Shown here piece after piece: positions 1 through 7,939 of a stretch of DNA of 64,000 nt. The notes under the pieces were generated by a model that worked only from the letters and a program-made list of their open reading frames with translations, did not search any database and was not told the DNA's origin. This DNA is from Halopolyspora algeriensis (GTDB taxonomy: Bacteria; Actinomycetota; Actinomycetes; Mycobacteriales; Pseudonocardiaceae), in the NCBI RefSeq assembly GCF_003337235.1, contig NZ_QPJC01000001.1, forward strand, positions 218,919 to 282,918, given 5' to 3'. Both the position numbers and the translations under genes were made by a program. Each line of letters starts with the position of its first letter. Position 1 is the first letter of the stretch.

Positions 1-1
1 G

Positions 2-115
2 CGCAGACGAGAACGCGCGAAGGTCCGCAGTTGCGGTCGAACGGCTCCCCGAACCCGGACTCGGCAGTCAGCTCGCCGGCCTGACGGCCCGGTGCACGGC
101 CACGGCACCGCCGGT
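2..115. repeat. 114-bp direct repeat, copy 1 (menG 3' end duplicate)
   Basis: Read base by base, this stretch is identical to 1335-1448. It carries the last 16 codons of menG including the stop (in copy 2, 1401-1448) plus 66 bases downstream. Base 1 does not match base 1334, so the repeat appears to start at base 2. It ends 9 bases past the stop codon of the PIN toxin gene. The two copies bracket the toxin-antitoxin cassette. This could be an att-like duplication left by insertion, or an illegitimate duplication; no integrase is seen between the copies. Confidence 0.9.
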
Positions 116-124
116 ACGGCGAGA

Positions 125-676
125 TCAGTTCCGCAGTGCAGCCACGGTTTCCACGAGACCGTCGCGCTCCAGCCGGAGCATGACGTCATTGATCGTGCCC
201 GGAGGATTTCGCCACGAGTCGGCGATGCGCTGAACCGCACCGTAGACGGCGGTCCGATCGAGATCGACCTGATCGAGCAGGAACGCATCGGGATGCCTGG
301 CCTCGATGTCCCAAGCCCTCACGATCTCACCCGGGAAGTCCTTGAGATTTTTCGTCACGATCAGTTGAGCACGAGCCTTGATTGCCGCAGCCAATACATG
401 TTCGTCGTCGGGATCGGGCAGCGTGACAGCATCGATGAGAGGTTCATACCCTGTGACAAGGCAATCCCGAACCGCTGCGAGCATGAGCTCACGTGTTCTC
501 TGCAAGGCCTTGTCCTCGAGGTCAGGACGATTGATGCGCAGATTGCGAAACATCTCGTCCAGGATCTGGTGCGTCCACTTCGCTTGCACCATCCCTGCCT
601 GCGCAACCCGGATAAGAAGATCTCGCAAGACGCTCGGATACAGGACATTGGCGTCATAGAGAACGACGAAACCCAT
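125..676 (-). CDS. PIN-domain ribonuclease toxin (VapC-like)
   Basis: A 183-residue protein with a PIN fold: an N-terminal acidic residue in LYDANVLYP (D8), a conserved D40/E41, and the clustered acidic motif LPDPDDEHVLAAA (D88-D91) followed by VTKNLKDF. These carboxylates bind Mg2+ in PIN endoribonucleases, which usually cleave tRNA or other RNA. It lies 3 bases downstream of the putative antitoxin gene in the same orientation, as expected for a type II toxin-antitoxin operon. It is longer than a minimal VapC (about 130 residues) because of a C-terminal extension. The RNA target cannot be read from sequence. Confidence 0.82.
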   Translation of the reverse strand: MGFVVLYDANVLYPSVLRDLLIRVAQAGMVQAKWTHQILDEMFRNLRINRPDLEDKALQRTRELMLAAVRDCLVTGYEPLIDAVTLPDPDDEHVLAAAIKARAQLIVTKNLKDFPGEIVRAWDIEARHPDAFLLDQVDLDRTAVYGAVQRIADSWRNPPGTINDVMLRLERDGLVETVAALRN

Positions 677-679
677 GCC

Positions 680-1144
680 CTAGTCCAAGCCCATTTCCTG
701 CGTCAAAGCAGTCAACTCCTCCGCCGCATCACGACGACGTTGATCGTCGTGGCGCATGTAGTTCAGGAGGGAGTCCGCCCTGACACGTCGATGTGTCCCG
801 ACTTTGCGGTAGTCGATCTCCCCTGCTTCCAGCAGACCGACCAGGAAGGGCCTGGACACGTTCAGCATGTCGGCCGCCTGCTGAGTCGTGAGTTCCGCAT
901 TCGACGGCACTACCGATACACCCTTGCCCGAGGCCATATGAGCAAGGATCCGCGCGAGCAACTCGACGGCACCGCGAGGAACGGAGAGATCCTCGCGACC
1001 GTGTTCGTCGTCGACGACAAGGTGAATATTTCCCTGGTCGTCAGGATGGCGGTCCAGGTAGTCCCGGACATGTCGGAGCGCTTCGTCCGCGGTGGAGACG
1101 TCAGCCCCGTCCGGCTGGATCGAGTCGAGCGCGAGCAGAGCCAT
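680..1144 (-). CDS. Excisionase-type HTH antitoxin
   Basis: A 154-residue protein with a MerR/excisionase-family winged helix at about residues 85-130 (LTTQQAADMLNVSRPFLVGLL, then YRKVGTHRRVRADSLL). The N-terminal part is acidic. It is encoded immediately before the PIN gene with a 3-base gap, the usual antitoxin-first order. The likely role is to neutralise the PIN toxin and to repress the operon by binding the 9-bp tandem repeats at 1192-1218. The pairing is inferred from context; direct neutralisation is not shown. Confidence 0.75.
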   Translation of the reverse strand: MALLALDSIQPDGADVSTADEALRHVRDYLDRHPDDQGNIHLVVDDEHGREDLSVPRGAVELLARILAHMASGKGVSVVPSNAELTTQQAADMLNVSRPFLVGLLEAGEIDYRKVGTHRRVRADSLLNYMRHDDQRRRDAAEELTALTQEMGLD

Positions 1145-1191
1145 TGTCGCGTCCCTTCGTTCCGCACGTCACCTACTCGAACAGTATCCGA

Positions 1192-1218
1192 AACAAGTGC
1201 AATAAGCGCAACAAGCGC
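1192..1218. promoter_or_regulatory. Three tandem 9-bp repeats upstream of the antitoxin
   Basis: On the plus strand the units are AACAAGTGC, AATAAGCGC and AACAAGCGC, directly abutting, 48 bases upstream of the antitoxin start. The arrangement fits cooperative binding by an excisionase-type HTH protein and so autoregulation of the toxin operon. The binding itself is inferred. Confidence 0.55.
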
Positions 1219-1334
1219 AGTGGACTCGCAGGAAGGCACCAGGGCACTCACACGCTCCGCGGGGACTTCACGCAGGTGGGGTCACCACCCGGTCGGGCTG
1301 CCGAGCAACGGCACCGGGCACAGCGAGCCTCTCC

Positions 1335-1448
1335 CGCAGACGAGAACGCGCGAAGGTCCGCAGTTGCGGTCGAACGGCTCCCCGAACCCGGACTCGGCAG
1401 TCAGCTCGCCGGCCTGACGGCCCGGTGCACGGCCACGGCACCGCCGGT
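1335..1448. repeat. 114-bp direct repeat, copy 2 (overlaps menG 3' end)
   Basis: Identical to 2-115. Bases 1401-1448 are the true menG 3' end and 1335-1400 are downstream DNA. Copy 2 keeps menG intact, as when an element inserts at the 3' end of a gene and rebuilds it. Confidence 0.9.
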
Positions 1449-2093
1449 GAGATTGCGCCACGTGACGCCGCTCCACCCCGCCCCGGCGATCTTTCCGGCA
1501 AGAGCGCGCTGGTCGGGCCAGGCACGAATGGACTCGGCGAGATAGACGTAGGCATCCGGGTTGGACGACACGCTGCGTGCGATCGGCGGAAGCGCACGCA
1601 TCACGTAGTTCATGTAGACCGTGCGAAACGGCGACCACGTCGGGGTGGAGAACTCGCAGACGACCAGGCGCCCACCCGGCCGCACGACACGGGCCATCTC
1701 CCGCAGCCCCGCCATCGTGTCCGTCAGGTTCCGCAGGCCGAACAGGATCGTCACGGCGTCGAAGGCCCCATCGGCGAACGGCAGGTTCAGGGCGTCGGCG
1801 GCGACCATCGGCAGGCCGCGGTGCCCGCCTGCCGACAGCATCCCCAGCGAGAAGTCCGCCGCCACGCAATCCGCACCGGAGCGGGCGAACTCCTCCGTCG
1901 ACACACCGGTCCCGGCGGCGAGGTCGAGGACGCGCTCACCCGGCTTCGGATCCAGTGCGCGACGGGTGATCTCCCGCCAGCGCCGGTCCTGCCCGAAGGA
2001 CAGGACGGTGTTGGTCAGGTCGTAGCGCCGCGCGACACCGTCGAACATCGCGGCGACCTCGCGAGGATCCTTGTCCAAACCGGCCCGGGACAT
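1401..2093 (-). CDS. menG: Demethylmenaquinone methyltransferase
   Basis: MenG/UbiE methylates demethylmenaquinone with S-adenosylmethionine, the last step of menaquinone synthesis. The 230-residue product has the UbiE N-terminal motif [12 protein letters not shown], the SAM-binding motif [11 protein letters not shown] (about 55-65) and LFGLRNLTD. The length is normal for the family. It starts 9 bases after the stop of the upstream membrane-protein gene, so the two are probably co-transcribed. Its final 48 bases lie within the 114-bp direct repeat, so a neighbouring insertion has duplicated its end without altering the coding sequence. Confidence 0.95.
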   Translation of the reverse strand: MSRAGLDKDPREVAAMFDGVARRYDLTNTVLSFGQDRRWREITRRALDPKPGERVLDLAAGTGVSTEEFARSGADCVAADFSLGMLSAGGHRGLPMVAADALNLPFADGAFDAVTILFGLRNLTDTMAGLREMARVVRPGGRLVVCEFSTPTWSPFRTVYMNYVMRALPPIARSVSSNPDAYVYLAESIRAWPDQRALAGKIAGAGWSGVTWRNLTGGAVAVHRAVRPAS

Positions 2094-2102
2094 ACCCGCA
2101 GC

Positions 2103-2819
2103 CTACGTATCTCCCCGGTGCGCTCCGATCGGGGATCCGGACTGCCCGGGCCGGGCACGTCCCATGCCGCCGCCCACGGCGGTGTCGAACGGTGCTGGTG
2201 CGGCCTGTGCCGCCACATCCGGACCGAGTATCGCCGACATCGGTCGCAACAGCGGGAACTGATCGCGCAAGGTGTTCGTCTGCTCGTACAAGCGGCAAAG
2301 GTCGGGGTGGGCCACCAGATCGAGCACGGACACCAGGAGGGCGTCGGTCACCGCGCCGAACCGGGTTGCGGCCTCCGCGAGCTGCTGGTGGATGTGCCGA
2401 GCCATGTCGTGCTGCCCGGCGACCTTCGGTGCATCCCCCCGCGCTCCGCCGGCCTCCAGGCCGCGCCCCAGTTCCACCAGCGCACGCACGTTCGGCAACT
2501 CGGCCGCCATCCGGTGCACCACACCGCTCAGCCCACGACGTGCCCGCACGGAGGAAATCGCCTCCACAGCACGGCTCGCGCGGTGCACGGCCTGCTCGCA
2601 CCGGTTCAACGGCACCATCCAGGTATCCCGGACCACCCGGACATCCCGCACCACCCGGTCCGGCGTGTGCCCGCCCCGATCCTCCTGGTACCGCACGGAC
2701 TCCTTCCCGGAGGCCCCGAGCGTCCGGGGCCCGGACCGCTGCCCGCATGCCACCAGCACCGCGATCGCCGCGAAAGCGCCCGCCACCAGCACCACCTGCA
2801 CCCAGAAAGCCCCCACCAC
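2103..2819 (-). CDS. Hypothetical protein with N-terminal membrane segment
   Basis: A 238-residue protein that I do not recognise. Residues 1-27 are a hydrophobic helix ending in LVACG. That resembles a lipobox, but the usual positive charges before it are absent, so a plain membrane anchor is as likely. The remainder is helical and charged, with no known catalytic motif. A GTG start at 2819 places the hydrophobic segment at the N terminus. It sits between paaC and menG on the same strand, 9 bases before menG. Confidence 0.6.
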   Translation of the reverse strand: MVGAFWVQVVLVAGAFAAIAVLVACGQRSGPRTLGASGKESVRYQEDRGGHTPDRVVRDVRVVRDTWMVPLNRCEQAVHRASRAVEAISSVRARRGLSGVVHRMAAELPNVRALVELGRGLEAGGARGDAPKVAGQHDMARHIHQQLAEAATRFGAVTDALLVSVLDLVAHPDLCRLYEQTNTLRDQFPLLRPMSAILGPDVAAQAAPAPFDTAVGGGMGRARPGQSGSPIGAHRGDT

Positions 2820-2910
2820 ACCACCATGCCCGCGCAGGCACCACTCACACCTGCGCAGAACTACTCAATCGGCCGTGCTTCGGTGCCGCCGCACCGTGTG
2901 CTGCGGCCTC

Positions 2911-3852
2911 TCACCATCCGGATGCGGCCTCCGACCGGGCGATGTACTGCATCTCCGCCAGCAGGAACTGCAGAGCCTCGGTGTGCACGCCGTCGCGGCC
3001 ACCGGGTGGCACGGCGTAGTCGAGTTCCCGCACATCGAGTGACTCCAACCGCGCCACCGACATCACCTGGTCGAGGAAGGACAGCGACTCCTCGAGCAGC
3101 GCGGACGGGTCCACAGCGCATGCCACCTCGGTCAGCCGCATCTCGACCGGATGCGGCGCGAACAGCTCGCCGGCCAACGGCCACACCCGGGACAGACCGG
3201 CCAGTATGTGCTGCCGCGACACCTCGGTGGCATCACCCAGCCGGATCACCCACTGGGCGGCGTGGTCGCGATGCTCGATCGACCGGGGCAGCCAGTTCGC
3301 GGCCAGGGCCGACAGCACGGGGTCACGGGTGTCGGCAAGCCGCCGGAACAATTCCACCCGCCACACGGCGAACAGCAGAAACCGGGCGATCCCGGCGGAG
3401 AAGTCCCCTCCCGCGCCCGGACCGCAGTCGATTTCGACCAGTCGCACGTTGCGGAACTGGTCGGCCACCCGGAAATGGGCCAGCCGATCCTCGTCACGCC
3501 CGTCCTCGTCCAACTCACCGGCTCTGCCGAGCAGAGTCCGGGCCTGCCGAAGCAGGTCGAGGCCGATCTCGGCCAGAGCGACGTGCTCCTCCAGCTCCGG
3601 TGCCCGGTACGCCACCTCGGCCAGCCGCTGGGACAGCACGAGCGCGTCATCGGCCAGCATCAGGCAGTAGCAGGAGAGGTCCACGCCGGACACCCCCTCG
3701 GGCACGTACCGCGGCACCGCCAGCATGGGATCCCGGGGTGCGGGCCCCAGCACCCACCGCTGAGTCGGCGTCTCCGCCTCGCCCTGCGTTTCCGTCCCGC
3801 CCGGCGGGGCGACGTCCGAGCCGGAATGGGCGTCGGCACTCGAAGAGCTCAT
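2911..3852 (-). CDS. paaC: PaaC-like phenylacetyl-CoA epoxidase subunit, isolated
   Basis: The 313-residue product matches PaaC, the structural ferritin-like subunit of the phenylacetyl-CoA 1,2-epoxidase. It has YCLMLADDALVLSQRLAEV, PELEEHVALAEIGLDLLRQAR, FRVADQFRNVRLVEID, HRDHAAQWVIRLGDATEVS and the WPLAGELF stretch. In known pathways PaaC pairs with the catalytic PaaA and with PaaB, PaaD and PaaE. None of these is in the window; the neighbours are menaquinone and small membrane-protein genes. It may therefore be an orphan subunit with a new role, or work with partners encoded elsewhere. The first 35 residues are a disordered, Ser/Gly/Glu-rich extension. Confidence 0.75.
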   Translation of the reverse strand: MSSSSADAHSGSDVAPPGGTETQGEAETPTQRWVLGPAPRDPMLAVPRYVPEGVSGVDLSCYCLMLADDALVLSQRLAEVAYRAPELEEHVALAEIGLDLLRQARTLLGRAGELDEDGRDEDRLAHFRVADQFRNVRLVEIDCGPGAGGDFSAGIARFLLFAVWRVELFRRLADTRDPVLSALAANWLPRSIEHRDHAAQWVIRLGDATEVSRQHILAGLSRVWPLAGELFAPHPVEMRLTEVACAVDPSALLEESLSFLDQVMSVARLESLDVRELDYAVPPGGRDGVHTEALQFLLAEMQYIARSEAASGW

Positions 3853-4066
3853 GGCAACCTCACCTGTGCGGTGCTGCAGCCGAGTGCGAAGTGCCGGTGC
3901 CCGGCGCCGTCACTCTCGGCTTCACCGCTCACCTGCGGAAATCCCCCGATCCTCCGCGGGGCACCCAGTGTCACACCTCATCGCGAACGAGCGAAAGAGC
4001 ACGTCACTCCAGTGCAGCAGCACAGGCACAAATGACTACAGCACGTCACGCGGACCCGAGGACGAT

Positions 4067-4600
4067 TCAGCGAGAGGGCGACGCCGAACGACGCAGCAGC
4101 CAGTACACCGGCCCCAGTGCCGCCCAGACGACCGCCAGAGCCCCGAACACCGGAAGCAGCGCCACCGTCACGGTGCGGCCGGCGACCCGGACGAGATCCG
4201 GGTCCTGCCTGTTGTACTCGACCCGCACGAGCTGCCCCTCGTGCAGGCCGGACGGGTAGAGAACGCCACCCGAGGGGATGAACACCCGCCCGTCCTCGGT
4301 GTTGAACCGCACGACCGTGCGCGTCCACGAGGTTTCCACCACCTCGGCAACGGCGGTACCACGGGAGCCCTCGATGGTGCGGTCGTTGATGAAGCAGGCC
4401 AGCAGGATCGCCAGCAGCAGGGCGGTACACAACCCGCCCAGTGCGAGGACCAGCCGCGACGCCGACCTCCTCACCCGTCCCCGAGACCACCCTGTCAACA
4501 CTGCATCACTGTCCGTGTTCGTACCGGTCGCCGCGCCGGCCGCATTCCGCAAGACCGCATCGCTCGCCACAGTCGGCGATTGTAGGGGGATCCTCACCAT
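4067..4600 (-). CDS. DUF3592 membrane protein
   Basis: A 177-residue protein with two membrane helices (LVLALGGLCTALLLAILLAC and VALLPVFGALAVVWAALGP) around an extracytoplasmic beta-rich domain that contains VVRFNTEDGRVFIPS and LVRVEYNRQDPDLVRV. This is the layout of DUF3592 proteins. Its function is unknown. The ATG at 4600 was chosen because longer forms run into the divergent menF promoter and lose coding character. It is transcribed away from menF. Confidence 0.7.
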   Translation of the reverse strand: MVRIPLQSPTVASDAVLRNAAGAATGTNTDSDAVLTGWSRGRVRRSASRLVLALGGLCTALLLAILLACFINDRTIEGSRGTAVAEVVETSWTRTVVRFNTEDGRVFIPSGGVLYPSGLHEGQLVRVEYNRQDPDLVRVAGRTVTVALLPVFGALAVVWAALGPVYWLLRRSASPSR

Positions 4601-4697
4601 GGCGAGCGCTCGGACACGGGTGGACGGGCGAGTGTTCCACCCAACTCGATCCCATGGGCAGCCTCGCGGGGCGAGTCCCTCCACATACCCTCGAACG

Positions 4698-6104
4698 GTG
4701 GCCACTACCCCGCGTGTTCTGACTGTCCGTACCCGCGAGATCCGCTCCGGCGATCCCCTGTACGACCCGAACCTGCTGGAGTTGCTCCCCGACAGCAGGC
4801 AGGTCGAGGGCGACTCCGCCGCCCCGGTCCAGATCCGGGACGCGTCACTGAGCTGGGTGTGCCACGGTGAGGGGCTCGTCGGCTGGGGGGAAGTGGCGCG
4901 CATCGACACCGCCGGGCCGGATCGTTTCACCGATACCGACGACCAGTGGCAACGGCTGTGCACCCGGATGGAGGTCGACGACACGGTCCGACTGCCCGGT
5001 ACGGGACCGGTCGCCTTCGCCAGCATCGCCTTCGACGACCAACCGGGCCGATCGGCACTCGTGGTACCGGAAGTCGTCATCGGGCAACGCGGCGGCGTGC
5101 GGTGGATCACCACCATCGGGGAAGCCGCGGAACCGAAACCCGTCACACCGGTCCGCCGCCCCGGGCCGGTCCGCTACAGCGACGGCCGGTTACCCGCCAC
5201 GAGTTACCGTGCGGCGGTGGCCGAGGCCGTCCGGCGGATGCGCGGCCCCGAGCGCATCAGCAAGGTCGTTCTGGCGCACGACCTGCTGGCCACCACTTCG
5301 GAGCCACTCGACGCGCGGTTCCTGCTGCACAACCTGGCCGAGCGCTATCCGAGCTGCTGGACGTTCGCGGTGGACGGCCTGGTCGGGGCCACCCCGGAAC
5401 TGCTCCTGGAACGCAACGGCGACCGCGTGCAGTCGCGCGTGCTCGCGGGCACGAGCTGGCCCCGCGACGGCGCCGATGACGACCACCTGGCCAAGGAACT
5501 GCTCGACTCGCCGAAAAATCTGGGCGAGCACGCCTACGCCGTGAAATCGCTGGCCGAGACCCTGCGTCCGTACTGTGACGAACTGAGCATTCCCGAGCGA
5601 CCGGATGTGCTACGGCTGCGCAATGTCATGCACCTGGCCTCCGACGTATCGGGGCGGCTGAACGAGCACTGCGCCCGCAACGGGCGTGCCTCGCTGCTGC
5701 GGATCGTCTCGGCCGTGCATCCGACCGCGGCCGTGGGTGGCGCTCCCACCGCCGATGCCGTGCGTCTGATCGACGAACTCGAGGACATGGATCGGGAGCG
5801 GTACGCCGGCCCGGTGGGCTGGGTCGACGGTGACGGCAACGGCGAGTTCGGCATCGCGCTGCGGTGCGCGCAGATCCAGCCGCAGGCGCCGGTCCGGCGG
5901 CAGGCGACCGGTGCGACGGCAGCCGGTGCGTCAGGGGCCGCCGAGCCGCCGCGCGGCGACTCCGGAGGCGGTTCCCCGGAAGGCAGCACGGTCCGGCTGT
6001 TCGCCGGATGCGGCATCGTGGCCGACTCCGACCCCGACGAGGAGGTCGCCGAAGCTCAGGCGAAGCTCCTGCCCATCCGGGAAGCCCTCGAAGGTGTGCA
6101 GTGA
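4698..6104 (+). CDS. menF: Isochorismate synthase
   Basis: Converts chorismate to isochorismate, the entry step to menaquinone (or siderophores). The 468-residue product has the chorismate-binding core: SKVVLAHDLL, ELLLERNGDRV, SRVLAGTSWPRD, SPKNLGEHAYAVKS, VHPTAAVGGAPT and FAGCGIVADSDPDEE. It carries an unusual Gly/Ala/Pro-rich insert of about 35 residues (near 390-425) before the last motif. The GTG at 4698 is preceded by TACCCT 6 bases upstream and has no ribosome-binding site, so leaderless translation is likely. Its neighbours menD and menB favour the menaquinone role over siderophore synthesis. Confidence 0.92.
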   Translation: MATTPRVLTVRTREIRSGDPLYDPNLLELLPDSRQVEGDSAAPVQIRDASLSWVCHGEGLVGWGEVARIDTAGPDRFTDTDDQWQRLCTRMEVDDTVRLPGTGPVAFASIAFDDQPGRSALVVPEVVIGQRGGVRWITTIGEAAEPKPVTPVRRPGPVRYSDGRLPATSYRAAVAEAVRRMRGPERISKVVLAHDLLATTSEPLDARFLLHNLAERYPSCWTFAVDGLVGATPELLLERNGDRVQSRVLAGTSWPRDGADDDHLAKELLDSPKNLGEHAYAVKSLAETLRPYCDELSIPERPDVLRLRNVMHLASDVSGRLNEHCARNGRASLLRIVSAVHPTAAVGGAPTADAVRLIDELEDMDRERYAGPVGWVDGDGNGEFGIALRCAQIQPQAPVRRQATGATAAGASGAAEPPRGDSGGGSPEGSTVRLFAGCGIVADSDPDEEVAEAQAKLLPIREALEGVQ

Positions 6105-6135
6105 TCCGCGTCTCCCCGCGACGCGCAGCGGATGT

Positions 6136-6186
6136 GAGTGAACGGAACTCTCACCCGTATAGACCGCGCGAAAGTTCCGTTCACTC
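6136..6186. repeat. Palindrome between convergent menF and menD
   Basis: Perfect 14-base arms, GAGTGAACGGAACT (6136-6149) and its complement (6173-6186). The right arm contains the menD stop codon and the left arm follows the menF stop. A related palindrome lies at 52574-52625 at another convergent junction. It may act as a bidirectional terminator; there is no U-tract. Confidence 0.7.
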
Positions 6187-7860
6187 GCCGGGGAACGCCG
6201 ACGAGACGGCCGCGCGCAGGCGCTCGTGCGCACCGCGCAGCCGCGCGCGATCGGAACGGACTTCCACGACTCGCAGGCCGGAGCGGGGCCGGAGCGCCTC
6301 CAGCAGTTCCGAGCGCCGATGTGCGGCCACGTGCTCGACACCGTGCGCCGCGCACAACGCCGCGAGGTCGGTGCCGTGCGGGGTGCCGAAGATCCGCTCG
6401 AACGACTCCCCGTACTCCGGGCCGCCCTGTTCCAGCAGCGAGAAGATCCCCCCGCCGTCGTCGTTGAACACCACCATCGTCAGGTCCGGCCGCTGTTCGG
6501 CGGGACCCAGCAACAGACCGTTGCTGTCGTGCAGGAACGTCAGGTCGCCCAGCAGCGCGTACGCGGGACCGCCGTGGGCGAGGGCGGAGCCCATCGCCGT
6601 GGAAACCGTGCCGTCGATGCCCGCGACACCACGGTTGCGGTGCACCACGACATCCGGCCGGTGCCGTGCGGCCAGCGCCACGTCCCGCGCCGGATTCGAC
6701 GAGCCCGGCACGAACAGCGCTTCCGGGGGCAACGCATCGATCACGTCCCGGGCCACCACCGGGCCGCTCGCCCAGTCCTCCGCATCCAGGGCCGCGTGCA
6801 GGGCGGCGCGGACCTTGTGATCGGCCCGCTGCCACGCGGCCAACCATCCGGGATCGACGGCGACATCGGCACTGCCCAGCGTCTGTGCCACTTCCCGCAC
6901 ATCCTGCCCCGGAGCCGGCCAGCCCGAGCCCGCGCCGTGCACCAGCAGCATCTCGGCACCGCGGTCGGCCAGCAGGCGCTGGACCTGGCGGAACACCGTC
7001 GGGCGCCCCACACACACCACCTGCTCGGGCCGGTGGTCGTCGAGAAAACCGGGCAGGTCGAGCAACCACATCCCGGCGGCCACGGCGTTCGCCCCGCCGA
7101 GCCCCACACCGCCGATCTCGCTCAGCACCGGCCAGCCGAGCTGCTCGGCCCACTGCGCCGCCTCGTCGCCGTGGTCGTCGGCGAGCAGTACCACACCGTG
7201 CGGGGAACGCACCGACGACAGCGCCGAGGCCGGGGACTCGTCCCCGGCCAGGCGGGTCCACGGCTCGGCGTCCGGCCGCCCCCGCAGGGGTTCACACCAG
7301 TCGGGGTCACCGTCCGGAACCAGCGGTTCCCGCAGCGGCACGTTCAGATGCACCGGGCCACCCCGGCCCCGTGCCGAGCCTGCGGCGTGGCACGCGCGGC
7401 AGACCTGGGTGCGCCAGTAGGCGTTCTGCCCGGGACGGTTCTCGGCCACGGCCAGCTCGTCGAACAGGCGCACCGCCGTGCCGTAGAGGCGGTGCTGATC
7501 GATCGTCTGGTTCGCCCCCGCCGCCCGCAGTTCCGGCGGCCGGTCGGCGGTCAGCACGATCAGCGGCACACCGGAGTGCCATGCCTCGCTCACCGCCGGG
7601 TGCAGATTCGTGGTGGCCGTTCCCGAGGTGCACACGACCGCGACCGGATGACCGCTGCGGGCCGCCAGTCCCAGTGCCAGGAACCCGGCGCTGCGCTCGT
7701 CCACCCGCACGTGCAGCCGCAGCCGCCCCGCCTCCGTGGCGCGGTGCAGCGCGAAGGACAGCGGCGCGTTGCGCGAACCGGGCGAGAGCACCACCTCGCA
7801 AACGCCGTTGCGCACCAGCTCGTCCACCAGCACCTCGGCCTGGGCCGTGGAGGGATTCAC
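6181..7860 (-). CDS. menD: SEPHCHC synthase
   Basis: A thiamine diphosphate enzyme that adds the succinic semialdehyde unit from 2-oxoglutarate to isochorismate. The 559-residue product has the MenD N-terminal motif VLSPGSRNAPLSFAL, a catalytic-type Glu in VRVDERSAGF (about E55), TSGTATTNLHPAV, and the cofactor-binding region LLGDLTFLHDSNGLL with FNDDGGGIFSLLEQ. The length is typical. It converges with menF, and the stop codon lies in the shared palindrome. The menB gene diverges from its 5' end. Confidence 0.95.
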   Translation of the reverse strand: MNPSTAQAEVLVDELVRNGVCEVVLSPGSRNAPLSFALHRATEAGRLRLHVRVDERSAGFLALGLAARSGHPVAVVCTSGTATTNLHPAVSEAWHSGVPLIVLTADRPPELRAAGANQTIDQHRLYGTAVRLFDELAVAENRPGQNAYWRTQVCRACHAAGSARGRGGPVHLNVPLREPLVPDGDPDWCEPLRGRPDAEPWTRLAGDESPASALSSVRSPHGVVLLADDHGDEAAQWAEQLGWPVLSEIGGVGLGGANAVAAGMWLLDLPGFLDDHRPEQVVCVGRPTVFRQVQRLLADRGAEMLLVHGAGSGWPAPGQDVREVAQTLGSADVAVDPGWLAAWQRADHKVRAALHAALDAEDWASGPVVARDVIDALPPEALFVPGSSNPARDVALAARHRPDVVVHRNRGVAGIDGTVSTAMGSALAHGGPAYALLGDLTFLHDSNGLLLGPAEQRPDLTMVVFNDDGGGIFSLLEQGGPEYGESFERIFGTPHGTDLAALCAAHGVEHVAAHRRSELLEALRPRSGLRVVEVRSDRARLRGAHERLRAAVSSAFPGE

Positions 7861-7939
7861 CGCTCACTCCAAGAGATCAGTACTCGGTCCTCGCGGGTGG
7901 TCGGAAAAACCGCCCGGTTGCGTGCTTATCCTCCCAGGC

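Noticed and set aside
1425-4259. Open frame of 944 codons on the plus strand
   Set aside because: It lies antisense to menG, the membrane protein and paaC, has an Arg/Pro/Ala/His-rich composition typical of a GC-rich shadow frame, and has no motif.
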